Shown here: piece by piece, positions 14,605 to 21,283 of the stretch
Layout: every line of letters starts with the position of its first letter
Position numbering within the stretch: the stretch's first letter is position 1
NCBI GenBank assembly: GCA_002351725.1
Contig: DEHD01000023.1
Span: 117,709-142,375 of the forward strand
DNA length: 24,667 nt
Direction: 5' to 3'
Origin: Prevotella sp. UBA2809
GTDB lineage: Bacteria; Bacteroidota; Bacteroidia; Bacteroidales; Bacteroidaceae
Program-made: the position numbers and the translations under genes
The notes under the pieces: model-generated
Told to the model about the DNA's origin: nothing
Seen by the model: the letters and a program-made list of their open reading frames with translations, nothing else
Databases searched by the model: none

Positions 14605-14852
14605 ATTTTTATATCCTCGTCAGGATCCCAGAGTTCATCGTAGGTTTTATTTCGGGCAACCTCTTTTTTCTTCCGCTCTTCGTTTTCCTTTATCAGGCAG
14701 TGTATCTTGCAATCTCCCTCTTGAGCGGAGGTACAACTTGAGCAGTCGTGACCCTCTTGAATCACGTCGTCGCTACTGTCGAACACGTTGGCTATCAGCG
14801 CCACAAACGCAAGACCCACTATCAGCAATATGCAAACTATTACAAACTGCAT
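14601..14852 (-). CDS. Small Cys-rich single-pass membrane protein, unrecognised
   Basis: An 83-residue protein that I cannot assign to a family with certainty. Residues 2-23 form one transmembrane helix (FVIVCILLIVGLAFVALIANV). An acidic segment and a cysteine cluster follow: Cys37-x2-Cys40-x7-Cys48-x3-Cys52 with a His before the first Cys, a plausible metal or Fe-S binding site. The C-terminal half is Lys/Glu-rich and ends in ELWDPDEDIKI. The frame is open further upstream with a TTG, but ATG at 14852 is preferred. It lies 12 bp after aroA and its stop overlaps the porW start by ATGA, so translation is coupled to porW and a link with secretion is suggested by context only. Confidence 0.75.
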   Translation of the reverse strand: MQFVIVCILLIVGLAFVALIANVFDSSDDVIQEGHDCSSCTSAQEGDCKIHCLIKENEERKKKEVARNKTYDELWDPDEDIKI

Positions 14853-14854
14853 AA

Positions 14855-14878
14855 TCTTCAATTTTCAATTTTCAATTA
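14855..14878. repeat. 7-nt TGAAAAT-type repeat at the aroA stop
   Basis: On the minus strand TGAAAAT-TGAAAAT-TGAAGAT recur with exact 7-nt spacing (TCA on the plus strand at 14858, 14865 and 14872). The copy at 14865-14867 is the aroA stop codon. It fills the 12-bp gap to the next gene, where a ribosome-binding site would be. Confidence 0.8.
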
Positions 14879-16118
14879 TCTCAAATCCTGTGGATTTCAA
14901 GTCTTCCCAGAACTTGGGATACGACTTGGTTACCACCTGAGGATTGTTGATGATCAGTCCCTCCTGCTTCATGGCGAAAGGTGCGAAAGCCAGAGCCATG
15001 CGGTGGTCTTCGTAGGTATCGATGCCCTGCTCCAGCTGGGGCTCGCATCGCTCACCATCCCAATAGAGTTCGCTGTCGTTGGCATCGTGGATAACGTAAC
15101 CCAGCTTTGCCATCTCGCGCTTCAGTGCCTCAATACGGTCGGTCTCTTTGATTTTCAAGGTGGCCAACCCCTTAAAGTGGAACGGAATGTCGAGTGCAGC
15201 ACACGTCACAACAAATGTCTGCGCCAAGTCGGGAGCATTCACAAAGTCGTACTCCAGCTTGGTCACTCCGCGACCGTTCTTCTTCAGTGTCACCATCTGC
15301 GGAACGCCCTTAGTCTGAGTCTCGAAGGTGGTCTTCACACCCAGCAGACTGAAGATGTAGCGCGAGGTTGAGTCGCCTTGCATCGAGCCGTCCATCAGTC
15401 CCGTAAGTCTTACTTCGGCATTGCGATCCTTGCTCAGTGCCACCATCTCATACCAGTAGCTTGCTCCGCTCCAGTCGCTTTCGATGAAGTAGTTGCGACC
15501 CTTGTAGGGCTTGTGGGCCACGGTGATGGTATCGGTAGAGCTCCACTTGGCCTCAGCTCCAAACTCGCCCATCATCCACAGAGTGAGGTCGATGTACGGA
15601 CGACTGATAATCTCGCCCGTAAGCTGCAGAGTGAGTCCATCTTTCAGCATGGGTCCAATCATCAGCAGGGCCGATATGTATTGCGAGCTGACGTTGCCTG
15701 GAATCTCCAGAAATCCGCCAGCAAGCTTCTTTCCTGTAATCTTCAGTGGGGGATATCCCTCCTCGCCTACGTATTCAATGTTTGCTCCAAGGCGGCGCAA
15801 AGCGTCAACCAATATGGCTATTGGGCGATGCTTCATGCGGTCGGTACCAGTGATGATGTGGGTGCCGCGCATAACACTCAGATAGGCCGTCATGAATCGC
15901 ATGGCGGTACCTGCTGCCTTGATGTTTATCTCATCGGGCATGTATCGCAGGGCCTCTATGATTACCTCTGTATCATCGCAATCGCTCAGGTTTTCAGGCA
16001 GGTTGCGCCCTCCACTCAGAGCATATATTATCAGCGCACGGTTTGATATGCTTTTTGATGCAGGCAACTGTATGGTTTGGTTCAACCTTTCAGGTGCCGA
16101 AAGTCTATATTGCTTCAT
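14865..16118 (-). CDS. aroA: 3-phosphoshikimate 1-carboxyvinyltransferase (EPSP synthase) AroA
   Basis: A 417-residue shikimate-pathway enzyme that joins phosphoenolpyruvate to shikimate-3-phosphate. Motifs in order: LPASKSISNRAL (about 18-29), GTAMRFMTAY (about 65-74), the Lys/Arg site DRMKHRP, a shortened central region typical of Bacteroidota with SDWSGASYWYE, KETDRIEALKREM (about 323-335) and EDHRMALAFAP (about 370-380). It is the promoter-proximal gene of a block that continues through porW, porX and tsaE. Its TGA stop lies within a 7-nt repeat. A TATCTTTG promoter element is at 16147-16154. Confidence 0.95.
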   Translation of the reverse strand: MKQYRLSAPERLNQTIQLPASKSISNRALIIYALSGGRNLPENLSDCDDTEVIIEALRYMPDEINIKAAGTAMRFMTAYLSVMRGTHIITGTDRMKHRPIAILVDALRRLGANIEYVGEEGYPPLKITGKKLAGGFLEIPGNVSSQYISALLMIGPMLKDGLTLQLTGEIISRPYIDLTLWMMGEFGAEAKWSSTDTITVAHKPYKGRNYFIESDWSGASYWYEMVALSKDRNAEVRLTGLMDGSMQGDSTSRYIFSLLGVKTTFETQTKGVPQMVTLKKNGRGVTKLEYDFVNAPDLAQTFVVTCAALDIPFHFKGLATLKIKETDRIEALKREMAKLGYVIHDANDSELYWDGERCEPQLEQGIDTYEDHRMALAFAPFAMKQEGLIINNPQVVTKSYPKFWEDLKSTGFEIIEN

Positions 16119-16146
16119 TTTTTGTAATTGTCGTTCTTACTGCATG

Positions 16147-16154
16147 CAAAGATA
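16147..16154 (-). promoter_or_regulatory. -7 element of the aroA-porW-porX-tsaE block
   Basis: On the minus strand TATCTTTG matches TAnnTTTG, 28 bp before the aroA ATG. No clear TTTG box is found at the expected -33 position, so this may be a weak or regulated promoter. Confidence 0.55.
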
Positions 16155-16234
16155 CGCATTTTCGGGCATAGTGAGTTCATTTTTACATATTTTATTTATT
16201 CTAAGGGGTAAAAACAGAAAAAGTGAGCCAAAAA

Positions 16235-16266
16235 TTTGGTTGTTTCGAAAAAACTCCGTACCTTTG
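16235..16266 (+). promoter_or_regulatory. Promoter of tRNA-Pro
   Basis: TTTG at 16235-16238, a 20-bp spacer and TACCTTTG at 16259-16266 match the consensus exactly, 11 bp before the mature tRNA 5' end. Confidence 0.85.
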
Positions 16267-16277
16267 CAGCCGCAAAT

Positions 16278-16350
16278 CGGGATTTAGCGCAGTTGGTAGC
16301 GCACACGTCTGGGGGGCGCGAGGTCGCTGGTTCGAGTCCAGTAATCCCGA
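16278..16350 (+). tRNA. tRNA-Pro (anticodon GGG)
   Basis: The 73-nt sequence folds as a cloverleaf. The acceptor stem CGGGATT pairs with AATCCCG over 7 bp; the D-stem is GCGC/GCGC with an AGTTGGTA loop; the anticodon loop CTGGGGG has GGG at 16311-16313; the T-arm is GCTGG-TTCGAGT-CCAGT with one G-U pair; the discriminator is A73. CCA is not encoded. C1-G72 is the unusual first base pair typical of bacterial tRNA-Pro. The anticodon stem CACGT/GCGCG contains an A28-C42 mismatch and a T31-G39 wobble. The gene has its own promoter and a strong terminator, so it forms a single-gene unit. Confidence 0.93.
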
Positions 16351-16354
16351 CACG

Positions 16355-16394
16355 AAGAGCGAGAGAATCGATTGATTCCCTCGCTCTTTTGTTT
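16355..16394 (+). terminator. Intrinsic terminator of tRNA-Pro
   Basis: AAGAGCGAG (16355-16363) pairs with CTCGCTCTT (16380-16388); after an A/C mismatch GAATC pairs with GATTC around a GATT loop. TTGTTT follows. The stem begins 5 bp after the tRNA. Confidence 0.9.
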
Positions 16395-16482
16395 ATGTCC
16401 CGCAGCATTAGTAATGCGCGTTGTTATCTATTAAGAAGTGGAAGTTCTCGCCGTCAACAGGTATGTCGAGAATGTTGTCCTG

Positions 16483-18030
16483 CTATTTGATTAATTCCTT
16501 TTTGCCTTGGTGTATGTATATGCCTCGGGCGGTGGTTTGGGGGGCGAACTTACGACCTTGAAGATCATACCAGTCATCATTGTCTTTACGCTTGACGAAT
16601 GGCACATTCTGAATAGAAATGATACCCGTAGGATCGAAACCCAGTTGTTCGTCAATCCACGCCACTTGTTTCTTAGTCCATTCACGCATGAGGGCTATTT
16701 CCTCATCATAGTTTGTGGCAGTGGTGGGAGCCAGGGTAATCTCTTTGTCCCAGATGGGCCATGCCTGATAATTGCGCTCACAGGCACCTCCAATCGTTAC
16801 TTCGTTGACCAGAGAGTCCATCATTTCAGTGACGTGCTGGTCGCTCAGTGTGCTGGTTCGTAATTCAGCCCATCGCTCCTTCATGCGTTTCCAATAGGCT
16901 TCGTCTTCTGTTAGCCGTTTCCACCAGAAAGGCACAGGCAGCTTGCCTAACAGCCCCGCTTTCTGTCCTTTCTCATATACCCATTGCTCATAGAGGAAAT
17001 CTCCTGCAGCGATATTATTGCCGAAGGTCATGTTGTAGTCCCAGGGGGTTATCTTGAATCGCGGATCCACAGAGTCACGTCGTTTATAGATATAGGTACT
17101 CAGACGATAACCGTCAGGGTTTTGGCAGAACTCCGTCATCAGCTGGTAATTGATGAAGTTTTCCACGTCGATATACTTGCTGTAGCCATTCTCCTTGTCA
17201 GCAAAACCGTCGCTGTTGAGCACATCCTCCAACTCGTCAAACCGCTGCTTGATATAGGCCATCTGTTCACTTGATATTTCCTCGTACTCAGGGAAGTGGT
17301 ACTTTGCGCAGATATCATGATCGTACATTTTGTATTTCAATACGAAATGTGGCTCATTATCACGGTCTATCTCCACCATATAGTCGCCAGTCAGTTCGTC
17401 GCCGCTGTCGCCTGGAGTAGTAAAGTTCAAGCGGTTCTCGCCCTTGCTGGGTTTTTCGCAGAGAATATAGACACCATAGTAGATGCCGTCGACGATGATC
17501 TCGCAGAATTTGCACTTAGGTGTGAATTCGAAGTAGGGCCGTGAGAGTTGATACACCAGCGGATCGCGGATCAGACTGCGGTCATGATAGGGCGCCAGCA
17601 ACACCCAGTTGTTGTCCTCTGGCAAACCGAGCAGTTTCACTTTCTCTTTCTTTCCGTTCACGTCAGCCGTTTTCAAGGTTCTGAAACCATAAGGTTTCTT
17701 GTCGGAGTCATAATATGAGCTGCTACCTCTGTACTTGATGCCTACCCATCCCTCATAGTCGGTGGTCTGCCCCGAATGTGCCACTGTGTCGCCGTAGTTC
17801 ACCCCGTCAGCATTGTTGATGATCTTCATACGCACTGCCACTTGGTAGTCTTTATGGATGGCGGTGGTATGGCCGGCTTCGTCGCGGGTGTTGATGAACA
17901 GGATGGGCAGGTTTGTCTTCTCTAGCACGACATCGGTGTTATAGGGCTTAAAGTTCCCTTCATCCCAGCTGTCAGCAGAAACTTCTATGGCAAATAAGCA
18001 CAGCAGTATAGTTAATAAAACATCTTTCAT
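16483..18030 (-). CDS. Secreted CotH-kinase-family protein with sorting-like C-terminus
   Basis: A 515-residue protein with a signal peptide (cleavage after about residue 19, VSA-DSW). It carries a CotH-type atypical kinase domain: the Lys in KKPYGFRTL, the LLAPYHDRSLIRDPLVYQL helix, EIIVDGIYYGVYILCEK, and the Asp in ITPWDYNMTFGN. Family members such as spore-coat CotH phosphorylate Ser residues on proteins; here the substrate is unknown. The last 29 residues (WYDLQGRKFAP...RGIYIHQGKKELIK) resemble the type A C-terminal sorting domain recognised by the type IX secretion system, whose porX/porW genes lie nearby. The promoter is at 18051-18081. In-frame coding-like sequence continues for 24 codons after the TAG stop. 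Confidence 0.85.
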   Translation of the reverse strand: MKDVLLTILLCLFAIEVSADSWDEGNFKPYNTDVVLEKTNLPILFINTRDEAGHTTAIHKDYQVAVRMKIINNADGVNYGDTVAHSGQTTDYEGWVGIKYRGSSSYYDSDKKPYGFRTLKTADVNGKKEKVKLLGLPEDNNWVLLAPYHDRSLIRDPLVYQLSRPYFEFTPKCKFCEIIVDGIYYGVYILCEKPSKGENRLNFTTPGDSGDELTGDYMVEIDRDNEPHFVLKYKMYDHDICAKYHFPEYEEISSEQMAYIKQRFDELEDVLNSDGFADKENGYSKYIDVENFINYQLMTEFCQNPDGYRLSTYIYKRRDSVDPRFKITPWDYNMTFGNNIAAGDFLYEQWVYEKGQKAGLLGKLPVPFWWKRLTEDEAYWKRMKERWAELRTSTLSDQHVTEMMDSLVNEVTIGGACERNYQAWPIWDKEITLAPTTATNYDEEIALMREWTKKQVAWIDEQLGFDPTGIISIQNVPFVKRKDNDDWYDLQGRKFAPQTTARGIYIHQGKKELIK

Positions 18031-18050
18031 ATCATAGCCATTTTCGACTA

Positions 18051-18081
18051 CAAATATATGAATTAATTTTGGTAAAACAAA
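18051..18081 (-). promoter_or_regulatory. Promoter of the CotH-family gene
   Basis: On the minus strand TTTG (18078-18081), a 19-bp spacer and TATATTTG (18051-18058) match the consensus, 20 bp before the ATG. Confidence 0.8.
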
Positions 18082-18125
18082 ATAAAAACAATAAAATTTC
18101 CGTTTTTGGGGTCTTAACAGAACGA

Positions 18126-18148
18126 TTCCCCTACCCGATGGTAGGGAA
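18126..18148. repeat. Hairpin between the TonB-C gene and the CotH promoter
   Basis: TTCCCCTACC (18126-18135) pairs with GGTAGGGAA (18140-18148) with one bulged C around a CGAT loop. A second small palindrome, CCCT-GAATT-AGGG, lies at 18170-18182 over the TonB-C stop codon. There is no adjoining T-tract for either strand, so it is not a canonical terminator, but it may mark the 3' end of the TonB-C transcript. Confidence 0.5.
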
Positions 18149-18176
18149 ATCCCTAAAGTTTCGATGGGTCCCTGAA

Positions 18177-18671
18177 TTAGGGCTGCGCAAAATTAAGAGG
18201 CATGGTGTATTTCACTCTCACTGGCCGTCCGAACTGTACGCCTGGCGTCCATTTTGGCATTGAGTTGAGCACACGTATTGCCTCATCCTGAAACAGATTT
18301 CCGAAGTGGTTGGTCATCTCCTCCTCAGTCATACCAGTAGCCTTGAGCGCCTTTTCCTTGTTTACAAAGTGAACCAGCGACTGCACAGGCTCAACATTGC
18401 TAATCGAGCCGTCACCTTCTACCACAAACGTAATTATAACTCTGCCCTCAACCTTGTGCTTCTTAGCTTCCTTGGGATATCTCACGTAGAAACTCAGCCA
18501 GCGAAACAAATCTTCAGTTCCGTTTCTAAACTGCGGCAGATGTCCATCCTCAGGCCACTCCTCAGTTTTTGCGTATTTGTTTCCGTCGATGATTGAGTCA
18601 GGATTAACCACCTGCGCATTCACGCCGCCACACACTGCAGCGAGCATTGCTGTAATCAATAGTTTTTTCAT
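18177..18671 (-). CDS. Secreted TonB C-terminal-domain protein
   Basis: A 164-residue protein with an N-terminal signal peptide (cleavage near VNA-QVV, about residue 20) and one TonB C-terminal domain at about 62-162. That domain shows YPKEAKKHKVEGRVIITFVV, DGSISNVEPVQS, then EAIRVLNSMPKWTPG and VRVKYTMPLNF. The segment before it (PQFRNGTEDLFRWLSFYVRYP) matches the lead-in of Bacteroidota TonB-like proteins. It lacks the transmembrane anchor and Pro-rich spacer of a true TonB, so it is probably a periplasmic stand-alone domain, not an energy transducer. It has its own promoter at 18741-18772, just after the primase stop codon. Confidence 0.87.
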   Translation of the reverse strand: MKKLLITAMLAAVCGGVNAQVVNPDSIIDGNKYAKTEEWPEDGHLPQFRNGTEDLFRWLSFYVRYPKEAKKHKVEGRVIITFVVEGDGSISNVEPVQSLVHFVNKEKALKATGMTEEEMTNHFGNLFQDEAIRVLNSMPKWTPGVQFGRPVRVKYTMPLNFAQP

Positions 18672-18740
18672 TGTAATTTAAAAGTTCTTTAAGTTCAAAT
18701 ATTGCATCATTCTCAGTCTATGATTATCTGAAAACCGCGA

Positions 18741-18772
18741 CAAAGGTAATGCTTTTCTAATAATCCACCAAA
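18741..18772 (-). promoter_or_regulatory. Promoter of the TonB-C gene
   Basis: On the minus strand TTTG (18769-18772), a 20-bp spacer and TACCTTTG (18741-18748) match the consensus exactly. The -33 box is 3 bp past the stop of the upstream primase gene; the leader is about 65 nt. Confidence 0.85.
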
Positions 18773-18775
18773 GGA

Positions 18776-21058
18776 TTAGGCTATTTTCTTGCGGAAGAGT
18801 TTGATGGTTCCCTGATCAGCATCTTCAATCATATTGTTCTTTCGCCAACGTTTTATTGTGCTTCGATATGTAGCCTCCTTACAAGCACCCTTAGCATTTC
18901 TCAAATCGTCATAGGTAAACTCCTTAGGAAGTTTGTCGAAAGTGGTCTTGTCGCTGATTTTGCGAATCTCTGCTGGAGCACTCTGTTCCTGCTGACTCTG
19001 CATCATGTTTCCAAGCATGCGCATCTGCCCATCGAGACAATACTCGGCCATAGTGAGCATGAAATCAACACAAGCCTTTGATTCGTGCTCGTCGCCAGAA
19101 AGCAGGTGGAAGATTACTGCACAACGGAAGGCAATTACTGCAGCACGACGACGGAAGTTATCCATTACCTCATCATCGTTTTTCAGTGCCACCAATCGTT
19201 TTTCCTCTACCCACTTACCGATAGCTTTGCGAAGTCGTGGTGTGTCAACAAAGCCTTTCATTTCGCTCAGTTTCTTGGCAGCCTGCTGGATTGCCTCACG
19301 ATTTTCTTCCGAAAGAGGACGATACTTAGGCATCTTGGCAAAACGGGTATCAGGGAATTCTGATATCAGTACTCGTCCACCAAGTCCGTTCTCTGTGTTA
19401 TCGCGCTCAAAACACTTTCTGAACGAACCGTAAGTACCGAAGATTGTCCAGTTGTAGATAACCTCTACATCGCCCGATTCAGCCTGATCGCTATTAAAAT
19501 CCTGACCCCATTCAGCACGATCGAACGAGTAACGATAGATATCGTACTTGGCCGACCAGTTACCTGCAGAGTTGGTTTTTATCAGAGTGTCGAGCTCTTC
19601 ACAGAATGAATAGAGGCAATGGCCTGGAGCGTTCTTGAATCGCTTAAGCAAGGTAGAGTTTGAGATGGTGATGGGCACCTTGCGGATAGGAAGTTTTGGC
19701 ATCTCCTTAGCTCGCTCGTTCGACTTGCGGCACTTGTTCTGCTGCTTGAGCGCATCCTCCTGCTCGCGATAAGCCTGCGACTCATCTTTCATCATCTTCA
19801 TCCAGCATTCTACGGCTTCCTTACATCCCGACTTACCTCCTGCCTGACGAGCAATAATCATAGTCATAAGTCCCAAGTGCTGCATCTTGTCATCGGCATA
19901 CATCACTTCTACCTGATCGGCATAGGCAGCAGCAATAGGCATGATGGCACAAAGCACGTTCATCTGTACATCCTTTGGTGCAGCCATTACGGGCTCGCGG
20001 AGACCTGAAGGCAGCAACTTTGCAATGAGTTTGTAGCGCTTCTCTGATGTCTCTTCATCACTCTCACCTTCGATGGTTTCAGCCTCATCGTCTACATTGA
20101 ATGCCTCAGCATGAATCTCGCGCAAGCGCTTGCTCATGGGCTTGTTCATCTCAGTGTAGTTGGCATAGAAATCGTTGATAAGCTTCTGGCAATCGGCATC
20201 CTTTGCATACTCTGGCATGCGCTGATTCACAACAGCAATCATCTGTGCCTTTGACATAAGTCTACAAGCGCCTACTGAGAAGATGCTGAGCAGCGAGTTA
20301 TGGCGAATACCTTCTGTCTGCAACGCTTTCTCCAAGAGTCCAGCCTCCTCCATACAGAGGTCGAAGGCCTTGATGCAGCATGGGTCAGCATGCGCAGGTA
20401 CATCTTCTACAGCATCAGCAGTCTGTGGGGCTGCTGCAGCCACTTCTGTGGCTGAGTTCTCCTCCCAAGGGCGATAATGCTTGTTGGCTTTCTTTGCACC
20501 AGCAGGCACCTCTTCCTGTCCATTCTTCTCGCGCTCCTTAAGCAGCTTATACTCTGCCTCGCTCTCTTCGATGGTCATTGGCTCGTCAAAGATTCGGTCG
20601 TCCAGATAAAGCAGCTCGTCAGCATCGGCTGTGGTGGTAAACATCACGCGACTCAAATCGTGGGCACCTGTGTCCATCTCGGTCTTTGTAAGCATTGACA
20701 CGCGCACCTGATTCTCAAGAATGGTCTTACCCTTCTCGCGTATAAGAATAAGGTGCAGACCGTTACGAGCCGAGCGGCTGATTTCGCACAAGCCGATTTC
20801 ATCTTTCATCTCAATCAGCTGTTTGGCAATACGGTCGCTCTCCTCACGATTGGCGCAATCTACATCGTAGGCAAACAGCGAGCAGGGATGACAGCATCCG
20901 GCTACCTTGCCGTCTGGCATAAGGTCGTTGTAGGCAAACTGAACAAGGCGTTTCTTGGCATCCTCGTCACCCTGACGGGCAAGTGTAAGGTTGCGGCGAT
21001 TCTGTTCAGAATTGCGCAGATTAAAGTACTCCTCTTTCGAGTTGATGGGCTGAGCCAT
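18776..21058 (-). CDS. BT4734-type primase / DUF3987 helicase-like replication protein
   Basis: A 760-residue protein. The N-terminal part (about 20-165) looks like the BT4734/VirE-N primase-polymerase fold: a DxD pair Asp65/Asp67 in FAYDVD, SRSARNGLHL with His102 (the sxH motif), and HDLSRVMF. An Ala/Glu-rich linker spans about 165-225. The second part (about 340-640) resembles DUF3987 helicase-like ATPases, with a Walker A-like QAGGKSG (Gly407-Ser410) and Walker B-like SFCEELDTL (about 484-492). A winged-helix-like C-terminus ends in IKLFRKKIA. Such proteins are common on Bacteroidota mobile elements. The frame opens at 21091, but ATG at 21058 follows GGAAAAAAG and is preferred. Domain names are from memory of motifs. 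Confidence 0.8.
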   Translation of the reverse strand: MAQPINSKEEYFNLRNSEQNRRNLTLARQGDEDAKKRLVQFAYNDLMPDGKVAGCCHPCSLFAYDVDCANREESDRIAKQLIEMKDEIGLCEISRSARNGLHLILIREKGKTILENQVRVSMLTKTEMDTGAHDLSRVMFTTTADADELLYLDDRIFDEPMTIEESEAEYKLLKEREKNGQEEVPAGAKKANKHYRPWEENSATEVAAAAPQTADAVEDVPAHADPCCIKAFDLCMEEAGLLEKALQTEGIRHNSLLSIFSVGACRLMSKAQMIAVVNQRMPEYAKDADCQKLINDFYANYTEMNKPMSKRLREIHAEAFNVDDEAETIEGESDEETSEKRYKLIAKLLPSGLREPVMAAPKDVQMNVLCAIMPIAAAYADQVEVMYADDKMQHLGLMTMIIARQAGGKSGCKEAVECWMKMMKDESQAYREQEDALKQQNKCRKSNERAKEMPKLPIRKVPITISNSTLLKRFKNAPGHCLYSFCEELDTLIKTNSAGNWSAKYDIYRYSFDRAEWGQDFNSDQAESGDVEVIYNWTIFGTYGSFRKCFERDNTENGLGGRVLISEFPDTRFAKMPKYRPLSEENREAIQQAAKKLSEMKGFVDTPRLRKAIGKWVEEKRLVALKNDDEVMDNFRRRAAVIAFRCAVIFHLLSGDEHESKACVDFMLTMAEYCLDGQMRMLGNMMQSQQEQSAPAEIRKISDKTTFDKLPKEFTYDDLRNAKGACKEATYRSTIKRWRKNNMIEDADQGTIKLFRKKIA

Positions 21059-21153
21059 CTTTTTTCCATTAATAATAAAAATGTATTGCATATAATTAAA
21101 ATTTTAGTTAGGCCTCCCCGGCTGAATTGCCCTCGTTTGACCTTTCACGAGTG

Positions 21154-21161
21154 CAAAATTA
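21154..21161 (-). promoter_or_regulatory. -7 element in front of the primase gene
   Basis: On the minus strand TAATTTTG matches TAnnTTTG, about 95 bp before the ATG at 21058. The matching -33 position (about 21182-21185) falls inside the terminator hairpin and reads TTGG rather than TTTG. Confidence 0.45.
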
Positions 21162-21163
21162 CA

Positions 21164-21201
21164 TAAAAAAAAACCGCCCCGGCCAATTTGCCGGAAGCGG
21201 T
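21164..21201 (-). terminator. Intrinsic terminator after the 283-residue protein gene
   Basis: On the minus strand ACCGCTTCCGGC pairs with GCCGGGGCGGT (one bulge, two G-U pairs) around AAATTG, and the stem runs straight into TTTTTTTTAT. It ends the two-gene transcript from 22987 and separates it from the primase gene. Confidence 0.85.
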
Positions 21202-21219
21202 CTAAGTGTATGTTGAAAT

Positions 21220-21276
21220 GACCGAAAATTCGGTTTTCCCAGACCGAAATCGGTTGTTTTCGGTCGCAGTTCGGTC
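21220..21276. repeat. Cluster of six GACCGAA/TTCGGTC half-sites
   Basis: Half-sites at 21220-21227 and 21242-21249 (GACCGAAA, forward), and 21229-21234, 21250-21255, 21258-21265 and 21270-21276 (TTCGGT, TCGGTT, TTTCGGTC, TTCGGTC, reverse). They form overlapping palindromes, for example ACCGAA-AA-TTCGGT, and an 8-bp perfect pair GACCGAAA...TTTCGGTC. The cluster sits between the stop at 21284 and the terminator. Confidence 0.85.
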
Positions 21277-21283
21277 TGAGATT

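Noticed and set aside
16330..16350. 3' end of tRNA-Pro as an attachment site of the accessory segment
   Set aside because: I saw no second copy of the tRNA 3' end around the segment, and core-like genes (CotH, TonB-C) lie between.
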